The translations under genes and the position numbers were made by a program. DNA of 64,000 nucleotides, taken from the NCBI GenBank assembly GCA_003220535.1, contig QHSU01000084.1, positions 8,941 to 72,940 of the forward strand, written 5' to 3'. Positions 23,748 to 31,072 of the stretch are shown here, piece by piece. This stretch comes from Candidatus Rokuibacteriota bacterium (GTDB taxonomy: Bacteria; Methylomirabilota; Methylomirabilia; Rokubacteriales; CSP1-6). Each line of letters starts with the position of its first letter. Position 1 is the stretch's first letter. Under the pieces are notes generated by a model that saw only the letters and a program-made list of their open reading frames with translations, did not search any database and was not told where the DNA came from.

Positions 23748-24158
23748 CTACTGCTTCAGCTTATAGCCCCGTAGCGTCATGCAGGATTGGAACAACTGCG
23801 CCTCGTAAAGCTGCCGGACAGTGGGCGCCGCGGTCCGAGGGTCTTGTTCGTTGGGTGCTGGGTCCGTCACGTTTGGGTTACTCGACGGAGGAACAACGAT
23901 CGGATTCAGCGAGTAACTCTGATTCTGCCCGACTAGCGTGGCGTAGCGCAGGCAGTCGTAGCGATCCTGCAGAAGCTGCTCCTGCGGCGTCGAGGGCGGC
24001 GGATACTCGGCACCGCACTCTGAGATCCGCGATGCGCTGCGCAGGCAGTCGTAGTGGCGCTGTACGACCTGCACCGGCGGCGCCGGGGCCGGCCGGTACT
24101 CAGCAGCGCATTCCGAGATCAATCCCATGACCGCCATGCTCATAACGAGTAGTCTCAT
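23748..24158 (-). CDS. Secreted cysteine-patterned protein, hypothetical
   Basis: A 136-residue protein with an N-terminal hydrophobic segment (MRLLVMSMAVMGLIS) that may be a signal peptide or, with Cys17, a lipoprotein signal. The rest holds two spaced YDCLR motifs (HYDCLRSA, RYDCLRYA) and ends SCMTLRGYKLKQ, like the C-M-x-x-x-G-Y endings of small outer-membrane-associated proteins. ATG 24158 is chosen over an upstream start whose extra residues are arginine/serine-rich and unlike a signal. It lies in the lower-GC island with the methyltransferase gene upstream on the same strand, 47 bases away. Confidence 0.55.
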   Translation of the reverse strand: MRLLVMSMAVMGLISECAAEYRPAPAPPVQVVQRHYDCLRSASRISECGAEYPPPSTPQEQLLQDRYDCLRYATLVGQNQSYSLNPIVVPPSSNPNVTDPAPNEQDPRTAAPTVRQLYEAQLFQSCMTLRGYKLKQ

Positions 24159-24205
24159 AGCGCCTTCGTAGGGGGAAGCCGAGCCGCGGTCGCGCAAGAG
24201 CCGGG

Positions 24206-24925
24206 TCACCGCAGCACTCGGTGAACTCCGTGAGCAGGCGCACTCGATGGACCATCTCGCCAAGGCTCACGCAGCCTGTCGAAGCCGCGAAATACTATGA
24301 ACGACTTGGTCAGTCCGAAAAGCTTCTCTTGGACTATCTTCGAATCGGGAAACAGGCTCCTGATTTCACCACGGGTGAGATCCCGAACGAGGCTGGCCCA
24401 TTCAAGAGCAGCCGAGTACGATGAGAGACGACCGAACGGCCCAATCGGCAGGTGACACAGGCACCAGGCCCGCGGTCTAACCGGCAGGAAGTGGAAGAAG
24501 GGAACAAGCGTTCGCCAATCAACGGCGAAATAGCGGTTCGGTGTCTGGACGAAGTATCGTCGCCCGATGCGCCTGATCTCGTCGGACATCCTCTTCTGGT
24601 CTTCGAACGAGCCGACATGACCCAGGACTGAGTTTGAGAAAACCAAGTCGTAGTCCTCACGGCGATACGCCTTCAGGGAGCGCGCGTCGCCGACTTCCGA
24701 ACTAAACCTCGCCGGCAGGTTGTCCTGGGCGAACCGATTCAACAAAGTCACGTGAATCTCACCGAGGCGACCATAGTCGATTGTTCTCCAGAAGCTGATC
24801 GTGCCTCCCACATCGAGGATCCGAATGGGTCGCGGCACTGGTCTGAGCAAATTCTCGAGTAGCAGGAACCGCCTCCGGCGCAGGTGGCTCGCGAACTGTG
24901 TGACGACTGCGGATTTCACGAGCAA
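24206..24925 (-). CDS. Class I SAM-dependent methyltransferase
   Basis: A 239-residue methyltransferase. Motif I is ILDVGGTISFWRTIDY (about residues 36-51); motif II/III reads VGDARSLKAY and DYDLVFSNSVLGHV (about 90-105). After that comes FEDQKRMSDEIRRIGRRYFV, then PNRYFAVDWRTLVPFFHFLP and RPRAWCLCHLP typical of methyltransferases near polysaccharide genes. Base composition is clearly less GC-rich than the flanks, with codons such as AAA, GAA and TTT common, so it was probably acquired horizontally. Substrate unknown. The last 15 residues are arginine/proline-rich and may be a recent extension into flanking DNA. Confidence 0.82.
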   Translation of the reverse strand: MLVKSAVVTQFASHLRRRRFLLLENLLRPVPRPIRILDVGGTISFWRTIDYGRLGEIHVTLLNRFAQDNLPARFSSEVGDARSLKAYRREDYDLVFSNSVLGHVGSFEDQKRMSDEIRRIGRRYFVQTPNRYFAVDWRTLVPFFHFLPVRPRAWCLCHLPIGPFGRLSSYSAALEWASLVRDLTRGEIRSLFPDSKIVQEKLFGLTKSFIVFRGFDRLREPWRDGPSSAPAHGVHRVLR

Positions 24926-25226
24926 AAGTTGTCAGACTGGCGCGTCCGACTTCGACCTGTTGCTGGTGCAATCGAGGTCAGCCCGAAGAACCCAGGTGAT
25001 TTCCCGCTCACAATGAGGTATTGCACGCGCGGGCCTCAGGGTGATAGCAAGCACTGCGCCACGTTTCCGGAATTTGGACAACGTTCCGGAATTGGAATGC
25101 TTACGTCGGTTCCGCACCCCACCAGCGCGGCCAACACTGTGAAGAAAGGTGCAGAAACTGAGCAAAGTTTAGCAAGAAATGAGAGTGGCTTTACCTAGTG
25201 GCTTTACCTAATACAGTGGGGCGGGA
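24926..25226. other. Lower-GC gap, no gene recognised
   Basis: About 300 bases continuing the lower-GC composition of the methyltransferase. A near-duplicate AGTGGCTTTACCTA occurs twice in tandem at 25186-25210. No gene is supported. Confidence 0.45.
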
Positions 25227-25499
25227 GTGTCCCATTGGCCCTTGGGCACGCCGCGCCATGACTCCAGGTTCGCCTTGAATGAGTTGCCCGTCCTCGGGGC
25301 GCTCCGCTCGTGGCGGGACCCCTGGCGTGGGATCGGCGCCGGCGAACGCGCCATGGAGCGCCAAGGCTTTGACCTGCAGCTCACGCGGTACGACGAAAAG
25401 GGCTGGCGAGCCACCTTCTGCATAAGCGGGATGGAGCACTCCCCGACCAGCGCAACGGGAACAAGATGGGAGCGCACGCCGTGGCACGCGAGACAGTGA
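25227..25499 (+). CDS. Small hypothetical protein
   Basis: A 90-residue frame whose second half reads GERAMERQGFDLQLTRYDEK, GWRATFCISGMEHSPTSATG, then RTPWHARQ. The residue mix is protein-like and unlike random GC-rich frames, which suggests a real domain. I do not recognise the family. The first 20-25 residues are doubtful and a start further in (for example an ATG at 25353) is possible. The gene may be truncated at its C-terminus. Confidence 0.4.
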   Translation: MSHWPLGTPRHDSRFALNELPVLGALRSWRDPWRGIGAGERAMERQGFDLQLTRYDEKGWRATFCISGMEHSPTSATGTRWERTPWHARQ

Positions 25500-25542
25500 G
25501 CGGCGCGGAAGCACTCACGGGCGTAGCACAATCGGAGGATGA

Positions 25543-25904
25543 ATGGCTCGGATGATCAGCATCCACGAATACGATCCGAGACCGGGAACCGGCGCAGAGC
25601 GATTCCAGGAGGCAATCCGGGCCGCCGAGGCCCGCGGCCTATTCCAGTTACCGGGTCTCACGGCCCATCATTTCGTGAAGGGCGTGAAGGGCGTGAAGGG
25701 CGCGAGGCATGGCGCCTACGCTGCCGTCTGGGTCTATGAAAGCCGGGAGGCTTGGGAACGGCTGAGGGGTACCGTAGAGCGCCCGCGCGAGCGTCAGGAG
25801 TATCCAGAGAATGGAGGGTGTGGGAAGAGGAGTTGCTGACCCCTATCCTAATCGGCCACCCCGGACGCGATTAAGTTTACAGCATATGAGGAGTTGTCCC
25901 CGGG
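25543..25904 (+). pseudogene. Small conserved protein gene with two frame breaks and a 9-bp repeat expansion
   Basis: The first frame reads ISIHEYDPRPGTGAERFQEA, AEARGLFQLPGLTAHHFVKG and YAAVWVYESREAWERLRG. At about 25812 the sense shifts to another frame (WRVWEEELLTPIL), and near 25855 to a third (DAIKFTAYEEL). Read together they give one protein of about 118 residues with an alpha/beta pattern like small dimeric barrel proteins. The triple VKGVKGVKG comes from a tandem GTGAAGGGC at 25678-25704. Two frameshifts make it a pseudogene unless they are assembly errors. Confidence 0.55.
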
Positions 25905-25966
25905 TGCCTAGACGATCCGAGAAGAAGCCCGAGTCTGCCCCATCCGCCACGCGCCGGGTCCTGCCG

Positions 25967-26170
25967 ATGCAGCTCCAGGTCGGGGATCGCTTCGCCGACG
26001 AGACCGGCGAGTGGGAAGTCGTCAGCCGCCCATACACGTCACCGGGCGGAAAGAGCACCCATGCTCACGTCCAGAGAGTCGGCCAGCCCGCCAGTTCAGA
26101 GGTGCGGACGTGGGGCGCCTTCGAGCACATCACCATGCCGCGAGCAACAGCCGAGAAGGGCAAGCGATGA
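25967..26170 (+). CDS. Small hypothetical protein
   Basis: A 67-residue protein: MQLQVGDRFADETGEWEVVS, RPYTSPGGKSTHAHVQRVGQ, then EVRTWGAFEHITMPRA. It looks like a compact beta-rich domain of the KOW/SH3-like kind that modifies or binds nucleic acid, but no family is certain. ATG 25967 is chosen; an upstream ATG at 25886 would add a basic, disordered segment (PRRSEKKPESAPSATRR). No operon context. Confidence 0.5.
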   Translation: MQLQVGDRFADETGEWEVVSRPYTSPGGKSTHAHVQRVGQPASSEVRTWGAFEHITMPRATAEKGKR

Positions 26171-26240
26171 TGCGACAGCGAAGGACCTCACCACTCGTCG
26201 CGTTTTGCCGCGGGGTGCTGGCGCCGAAAGCCCAAGGCAC

Positions 26241-26797
26241 TCAAGCCGACGAATCCAGTGGCGAGAAAGTCGAGAGTTGAGGATTCGGGAATTGAGGTCG
26301 GCCGGAGTTGGGCAACATAGAAGCGATCTGATCTCCGCTCAGCCCTTCCGGTCCAAACTGAAATGCCCTCAACCCCTTTCCGTCCAAGGCATTTTCTTCA
26401 TCGAGGATTTTCATAAGTGTGCCGCCACGATCGATGTAGATGGCCCGCTGAGAACCGTCAGAGCCGAATCCCATGAAGGCCACGCTTCCCCAGGCGAGGA
26501 GCCGATTGGCCCCGTCCGCCCGGAGGCCGGGTCCCATCGAGCGGCAAAGGATGAACAAGCCTCGGTCTCCCCGTGGACGAACTGTCCATTGACCGCCAAG
26601 AGTCGAGAATCAACGCTTCGGCGCTGGAGGATGAGCCGGTACCCCTTCGGCTCGTAACTGACCACACTTTGCTGCTCGTGTGAACGGTTACGATCGCTGG
26701 GCGGAATCAGGCGGTTGCGGATAGGTTGCATCTCCTGCCGTGTTCTGCCAGGATTTGCCGGGGCGTCGGCTCGAAGTGCCCGAAACTTCTCGATCAT
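26241..26797 (-). pseudogene. DUF7453-like beta-repeat protein fragment, frameshifted
   Basis: The minus strand carries pieces in two frames: first VVSYEPKGYRLILQRRSVDS and RLLAVNGQFVHGETEA (about 26670-26560), then ANRLLAWGSVAFMGFGSDGS, QRAIYIDRGGTLMKILDEEN, FGPEGLSGDQIASM (about 26515-26300). The N-x-x-G-x-V-A-F ... I-Y-x-x-x-G-x-L-x-x-I pattern resembles secreted tandem-repeat proteins of the DUF7453 type. A frame change near 26560 and missing ends point to a decayed fragment. Family assignment is tentative. Confidence 0.4.
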
Positions 26798-26805
26798 GAG
26801 GGCTC

Positions 26806-26850
26806 TTCGTAATCAGCAGGTCGCGGGTTCAAGTCCCGCCGCCGGCTCCA
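26806..26850 (+). other. Orphan 3' half of tRNA-Thr (CGU), probable attachment-site scar
   Basis: TTCGTAATCAG (anticodon loop with CGT and the 3' anticodon strand), AGGTC, the T arm GCGGGTTCAAGTCCCGC and the acceptor end CGCCGGCTCCA match the 3' half of a tRNA-Thr. The matching 5' half is not upstream. Integrases recombine at tRNA 3' halves and leave such a duplicate at the far end of the element. It marks the likely right border of an island occupying the left part of the window. Confidence 0.75.
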
Positions 26851-26899
26851 GCCCGATCACCCCGGATCGCAGTGGTCGAAAGCCCGATACGAGGTGCCC

Positions 26900-27301
26900 A
26901 TGCAAGGAATCGGTCGGCGTGAAGAGATCCGAGTCCCCGGGATGCCCGAGCCCATCAGCCACTTCACCAACGTCGTGCGTGCCGGCCGGCTCGTGTTCGT
27001 CTCGGGCTGTGTCGCGTCCGACGAGAAGGGACGCACCGTAGGCGGCAACGACGCGACCGCCCAGGCCCGCCAGGTCCACGAAAACCTGAAGCGTTGCCTG
27101 GCGGCCGCCGGCGCGACCTTTGCCGACGTCTGCAAGGTGACTGTGTTCCTCAAGAACATCGCCGATCGCGAGAAGGTCAACGTCGCCCGCCAGGAGTATT
27201 TCGGGCCTCACCGTCCGGCCAGTACGCTCGTCGAGATCTCGCGTCTCGTGCGGGACGACCTGCTCGTCGAGATCGAGGCGATCGCCGTCCTGCCCGAGTA
27301 A
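26900..27301 (+). CDS. RidA (YjgF/UK114) family deaminase
   Basis: A 133-residue RidA-type protein. The pattern RAGRLVFVSGCVASDEKGRT, then KRCLAAAGATFADVCKVTVF and the C-terminal RPASTLVEISRLVRDDLLVE is typical. The Arg of RPAST matches the Arg that binds the imine carboxylate in RidA enzymes, which hydrolyse reactive enamine/imine intermediates from PLP enzymes. The ATG at 26900 fits the family start; a GTG six bases upstream is possible. It is followed after 3 bases by the TPR gene and precedes no obvious amino-acid pathway genes. Confidence 0.9.
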   Translation: MQGIGRREEIRVPGMPEPISHFTNVVRAGRLVFVSGCVASDEKGRTVGGNDATAQARQVHENLKRCLAAAGATFADVCKVTVFLKNIADREKVNVARQEYFGPHRPASTLVEISRLVRDDLLVEIEAIAVLPE

Positions 27302-27304
27302 CCG

Positions 27305-29197
27305 GTGGCCGACGTCGAGTCCCTGTGCGATCGCGCCCACGCATGGGCGCGGCAGGGCCGCTACCGCGAGGCGGAGGCGGCGTATCGCGAGGCCGCCCGG
27401 ATCGACCCCGGTCGGCTGAAGGCGTATCTCGGGCTCGGGCTGGTCCTGCGGCGCCAGCGGCGCCCGGCGGAAGCGGAAGCGATCTTCAAGCACGCGATTC
27501 TCCTCAAGCCCGACGGCGTCTCGGCGCACGTCGAGCTGGGCGGAGCGCTCTTCGAGCAGACGCGGTATCCCGAAGCGGCGGCGGCATTCCGCGAGGCGAT
27601 CCGACTGCGGCCCGATTCCCCGCAAGCGCATGTGAGCCTGGGGCTGGCGCTCGCCCGTCAAGGGGACTATGCGGGCGCGGAGTCCGCGTTGCGTCAGGCG
27701 CTCGTCCTGCGGCCCGAGGACGCGACCGCGCGCGCCAATCTCTCGACGGTGTTGCGGCGACAGCGCAGGGTTGTCGACGCCGAGGTCGTGCATCGCGACG
27801 CGCTGGCTCGCGAGACGGCGCCCGCCGCCGTGCGACGCGACCTCGCCGACACCCTCTACGAGCAGGCGCGGTACGTCGAGGCCGCGGCGGCGTACCGCGA
27901 GACGCTCACGCTGACGCCGGCCGACGCGAAGGCCCGGCGGGGTCTCGGCCTGGCCCTCGAGCGCCAGGGGCGGCTGGCCGACGCGACCAGCGCGTATCGG
28001 GACGCGATCCGGCTCCGCCCAGAGGACCCGGACTTGCGCGAACGGCTCGGCGTCGTGCTGAGGCGGCGGCATCGTGACGTCGAGGCCGCGGCGGCGTTCC
28101 GTGAATCGCTCCGACTGCGCCCCGACGGCGCGCGGGCGCATCACCAGCTGGCGGTCACGCTCGAGCGCCTGGGCCGCTACGACGACGCCTCGTCGGAGTT
28201 CCGCGAGGCGATCCGTCTGCGCCCGACGTATCTGCACGCGTACCTCGGCCTGGCCGCGACGCTCCGACGTCAGGGCCGGTGGGCAGAGGAGGCGACGGCG
28301 TACGCCGACGCCCTGCGCGTCTCTCCCGACGACCCCGATCTTCACTCCGGGCACGGTCTGGCCCTCGGCTCGCTCGGCGACTACGGCGAGGCCGCGGCGG
28401 CGTTCCGGCGCGCGCTGGCGCTACGACCGGACGACGCGGACCTCCACTATGAGCTCGGCGTCGCGCTGGGCCGGCAGGGTAGGCACGCGGTGGCGGAGAC
28501 CGCGCTTCGCACCGCGGTGCGGCTCCGGCCCGATTCGGTGAAGGCCCGGGCGAATCTGGCGCTCGGCCTGGGCCGCCAGAGCAAGCACGTCGAGGCCGAG
28601 GCGGCGTACCGCGAAGCGCTCGCGCTGCGCCCGAAGCACCCGGCGCTCCACCGCGGGCTCGGCGTCGCGCTCTACTGGCAGAGCCGGTACGCGGAGGCCG
28701 AGGCGGCGTTTTGCGAAGCGGTGCGCATCAAGCCCGACTACGCGCGGGCGCACAGCGACCTCGGCGAGCTGCTGGCCGAGCAGCACCGCTACGGCGAGTC
28801 GGAGGTGGCGTACCGCGCCGTCATCCGACGCACCCCGGACGCGCCGGCCGCCCACACTGCGCTCGCCGGCGTGCTGCTGGCGCAGCGCCGGCACGCGGAA
28901 GCCGCGGCCGCGTGCCGCGAGGCGATCCGGCTCAACTTCGACGAGCCACGAGCGCACCTGTACCTGTGGGAGGCCCTCGAGTCGCTGGCGCGCTACGACG
29001 AGCTCGAGGCGGCGGCGCGCGCCGTCATCGAGCGCAAGTCCGATCATGCCGATGCGCACGCGCGCCTCGGGCGCGCGCTGTTCGGTCAGGGCCGCGGGGA
29101 CGAGGCCGTGGCCTCTTATCGGACGGCCGTCAGCCTCCAGCCCGAGGTCGCGCGGTTCCGGGACGGGCTGGCGTTTGCGTTAGCGAAGCTGCAGTAG
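27305..29197 (+). CDS. Giant tetratricopeptide-repeat protein
   Basis: A 630-residue protein made almost wholly of about 18 TPR units of 34 residues. The recurring consensus is roughly G-R-Y-x-E-A-E-A-A-Y-R-E-A-I-R-L-R-P-D-x-x-x-A-H, starting at residue 10 and running to the end. There is no signal peptide, no transmembrane segment and no catalytic domain, so it is a soluble scaffold. Start is GTG 27305, 3 bases after the RidA stop. The near-uniform repeats (many share EAAAAFREAIRLRPD) suggest recent unit duplication. Partner proteins are unknown. Confidence 0.88.
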   Translation: MADVESLCDRAHAWARQGRYREAEAAYREAARIDPGRLKAYLGLGLVLRRQRRPAEAEAIFKHAILLKPDGVSAHVELGGALFEQTRYPEAAAAFREAIRLRPDSPQAHVSLGLALARQGDYAGAESALRQALVLRPEDATARANLSTVLRRQRRVVDAEVVHRDALARETAPAAVRRDLADTLYEQARYVEAAAAYRETLTLTPADAKARRGLGLALERQGRLADATSAYRDAIRLRPEDPDLRERLGVVLRRRHRDVEAAAAFRESLRLRPDGARAHHQLAVTLERLGRYDDASSEFREAIRLRPTYLHAYLGLAATLRRQGRWAEEATAYADALRVSPDDPDLHSGHGLALGSLGDYGEAAAAFRRALALRPDDADLHYELGVALGRQGRHAVAETALRTAVRLRPDSVKARANLALGLGRQSKHVEAEAAYREALALRPKHPALHRGLGVALYWQSRYAEAEAAFCEAVRIKPDYARAHSDLGELLAEQHRYGESEVAYRAVIRRTPDAPAAHTALAGVLLAQRRHAEAAAACREAIRLNFDEPRAHLYLWEALESLARYDELEAAARAVIERKSDHADAHARLGRALFGQGRGDEAVASYRTAVSLQPEVARFRDGLAFALAKLQ

Positions 29198-29908
29198 CTG
29201 ACGGAAGTCTTCGAGATCGCCCGGCGGGACGTCGGGGCGCTGCCGCACCTGCTCGTGGACGTGCGCGGGGTTGTCGTCGATCGCGCGACTGGCGCGCGCG
29301 AAGACCTTGACGAGCCGCTTGGCTTCCTTCTCCGCCTTGGCGGTCGCCACCGTGCCCGCGAGCATGCCGGCCAGGGCGAAGAAGCGATTATCGAGCTTCA
29401 CGTAGCCGGTCACGGCCGGCGAGATGAGGCTCCGGTGGTCGCCGTTCGGATTGACGCCGTACTCGATGACGACGACCGCCTGGCCGTGGATGCTCGGGAG
29501 CATCCCCGACTGGTACTGGCCGCGCGCGTACATGACCCGGGTGCCGCTCGCCGCGTAGACCAGCGAGAACTGACCCACCACGCCCCAGCCGTCGTCGAGC
29601 CAGAGGCCCTCGGCACCTCGCCAGATGCGGTAGCGGGCGATGCGCAGCGCCCGCGTGACGTGCGTCGCGAACTCCGGGTGATCCAGCAGAAACTCGAAGA
29701 CGTCGGTTCGCGCGACGAAGGGCTCACCGGCCGCGCGCGCGCTCACCGAAGCTCCCTCCGCGACTTCCTGGAGCCTGGCGCGCTCGGCCGGCGGGATCTG
29801 CGCGGGGAACGTGGGCGACGGCTTGGCCCCGAAAGCGCTCGACTCGAGCAGGACGATCGCGAGGCCGGCGACGACCCACGCGGACCAGGGGCGATGCCTG
29901 GACAACAA
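29180..29908 (-). CDS. Conserved secreted or periplasmic protein, unknown function
   Basis: About 242 residues. From a TTG at 29908 it starts LSRHRPWSAWVVAGLAIVLL with a signal sequence ending near SSAFGA. The mature part reads PTFPAQIPPAERARLQEVAE, RTDVFEFLLDHPEFATHVTR, GLWLDDGWGVVGQFSLVYAA and GQAVVVIEYGVNPNG, then an alpha-helical tail. A minus-strand TATAAT at 29918-29923 places transcription start about 29911, which rules out the ATG at 29992 and favours a TTG at 29908/29905. The 3' end overlaps the TPR gene end by 18 bases in convergent orientation. No recognised family. Confidence 0.6.
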   Translation of the reverse strand: MLSRHRPWSAWVVAGLAIVLLESSAFGAKPSPTFPAQIPPAERARLQEVAEGASVSARAAGEPFVARTDVFEFLLDHPEFATHVTRALRIARYRIWRGAEGLWLDDGWGVVGQFSLVYAASGTRVMYARGQYQSGMLPSIHGQAVVVIEYGVNPNGDHRSLISPAVTGYVKLDNRFFALAGMLAGTVATAKAEKEAKRLVKVFARASRAIDDNPAHVHEQVRQRPDVPPGDLEDFRQLLQLR

Positions 29909-29990
29909 GACCGGGTCATTATACTCTCTCGTCACTACCGACGGGATCCGCCCCGAACGCACGACGCCCCACCCGGGGGCGGGGGGCCGC

Positions 29991-30686
29991 ATGTATCAGT
30001 ACGTCTACGCGATCGCCGACCGGCTCCCGGCGACGTGGCGTCCCCCGGACGCGAGCGTCGGAGGCCCCGTCGAGCTTCGCCGCCTGGGTGACCTCGTTGT
30101 CCTCGTGAGCTCCCTCGAACACCTGCCCCAGGCCAACGCTCGGACGCTCGCCCTCCATCACGATGTCGTCGCCTCGACGCTGGACGCGGTGGCGACGGTG
30201 CCGTTCAGGTTCGGTACGGTCGTGGCCACCGCGGACCTCGACCCCTGGCTCGTTGCGCACGCACAGATCGTCCAGGCCACGCTCGCTCAGCTTCGAGGAT
30301 TCGTCGAGATGAACGTGAAGCTACTGCGTCTGCATTGTGGGCACTCGATCGAGCGGACGTGTCGCGAGTGCGCCGACGGCGCGCCCGGCGTCGTCCAGCT
30401 CCGGGAGCTCGCCGAGCGACTCGTGGCGCAGGCGGGGATCGAGCGCTGGCGCTACCGGTCGCCAGGGGGCGGGAGCAACGTCGCGGGGTCAGTCGCCTTT
30501 CTCGTCGCACGCACCGAGGTCGACAGCTTCCTCGCGCGGATCGCGCCCATCGCATCCCGGGCTGCGGGGATCGCCGTCGTCCCGACCGGGCCCTGGCCGC
30601 CTTACTCGTTCGTTCCGACCTTCGACCGCTTCCCGCTCGCGCGGCTCTCGGATCCGGCCCGCCGCGTCGGGCGCCAGGCGTGCTGA
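29991..30686 (+). CDS. GvpL/GvpF-family gas-vesicle-type protein (orphan)
   Basis: A 231-residue protein of the GvpL/F family: MYQYVYAIADRLP at the start, LHHDVVASTLDAVATVPFRFG in the first domain, WLVAHAQIVQATLAQLRGFVEMNVKL next, then PTGPWPPYSFVPTF near the end (the conserved G-P-W-P-x-Y-S-F). In gas-vesicle clusters GvpF/L bind GvpA and help nucleate vesicles. No gvpA, gvpN, gvpJ or gvpK is seen here, so the protein may serve something else or work with genes elsewhere. It includes a Cys/His cluster (LHCGHSIERTCREC) in the middle, an insertion that could bind metal. Confidence 0.85.
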   Translation: MYQYVYAIADRLPATWRPPDASVGGPVELRRLGDLVVLVSSLEHLPQANARTLALHHDVVASTLDAVATVPFRFGTVVATADLDPWLVAHAQIVQATLAQLRGFVEMNVKLLRLHCGHSIERTCRECADGAPGVVQLRELAERLVAQAGIERWRYRSPGGGSNVAGSVAFLVARTEVDSFLARIAPIASRAAGIAVVPTGPWPPYSFVPTFDRFPLARLSDPARRVGRQAC

Positions 30687-30871
30687 AGGGCTCTTACTCG
30701 CCTCGTTCACGGGCGGCTTCGGCGGCGGCTGGGACTTGCGCTGCCGTCTTGCCCCCGCGTGGCTCGTGGGATAGGCTTGGCGCCACTCGTGGCCGGGCGA
30801 GCCGCGGCCGAGGTGAGTCTGCGACGTGGCGGGGCGAGCCGCGGGCGAGGCGAGCCACTGACAGGGGGCGC
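30687..30871. repeat. Intergenic GGGCGAGCCGC repeat element
   Basis: Between about 30789 and 30865 the unit GGGCGAGCCGCGG ... GAGGTGAGTC appears, then GGGGCGAGCCGCGGGCGAGGCGAGCC, two tandem copies of the dispersed element also seen near 9750 and 58380. No gene is supported here. Confidence 0.6.
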
Positions 30872-31069
30872 ATGCAGCGACTTCAACGCACCGTCGTCGA
30901 ACAGCTCATGGACGGGAGCCCGAACACGACGCTCGAGGCGGCGCTCGAGGTGTTCGAAGTCTTCGCCAGCGGGTCGCTCACGGATGAGGTCTACATCTTG
31001 GACGACGTCGGCGGCAAGCGCATCGCGATTGCGCCGACCGCGCTCAAAGACAAGTATCGGCGGGGGTGA
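30872..31069 (+). CDS. Small conserved hypothetical protein
   Basis: A 65-residue soluble protein: MQRLQRTVVEQLMDGSPNTT, then LEAALEVFEVFASGSL and EVYILDDVGGKRIAIAP. It appears alpha-helical with a short beta end. Starts at ATG 30872 and ends 3 bases before the cytidylate-kinase-like gene, so the two are an operon. I do not recognise a family; it may be a regulator or partner of the kinase-like protein. Confidence 0.65.
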   Translation: MQRLQRTVVEQLMDGSPNTTLEAALEVFEVFASGSLTDEVYILDDVGGKRIAIAPTALKDKYRRG

Positions 31070-31072
31070 GCC

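Noticed and set aside
25543..25904. Programmed frameshifting in the small gene
   Set aside because: There is no slippery heptamer, and two shifts plus a repeat expansion are better explained by decay or sequencing error.
26813..28354. Long minus-strand frame opposite RidA and TPR genes
   Set aside because: It mirrors the GC-rich codon pattern of the true genes and its residues are arginine-rich without any domain.
27305..29197. Periodic repeats as a CRISPR array
   Set aside because: The roughly 102-base period is the TPR coding unit; there are no short identical repeats with unique spacers.
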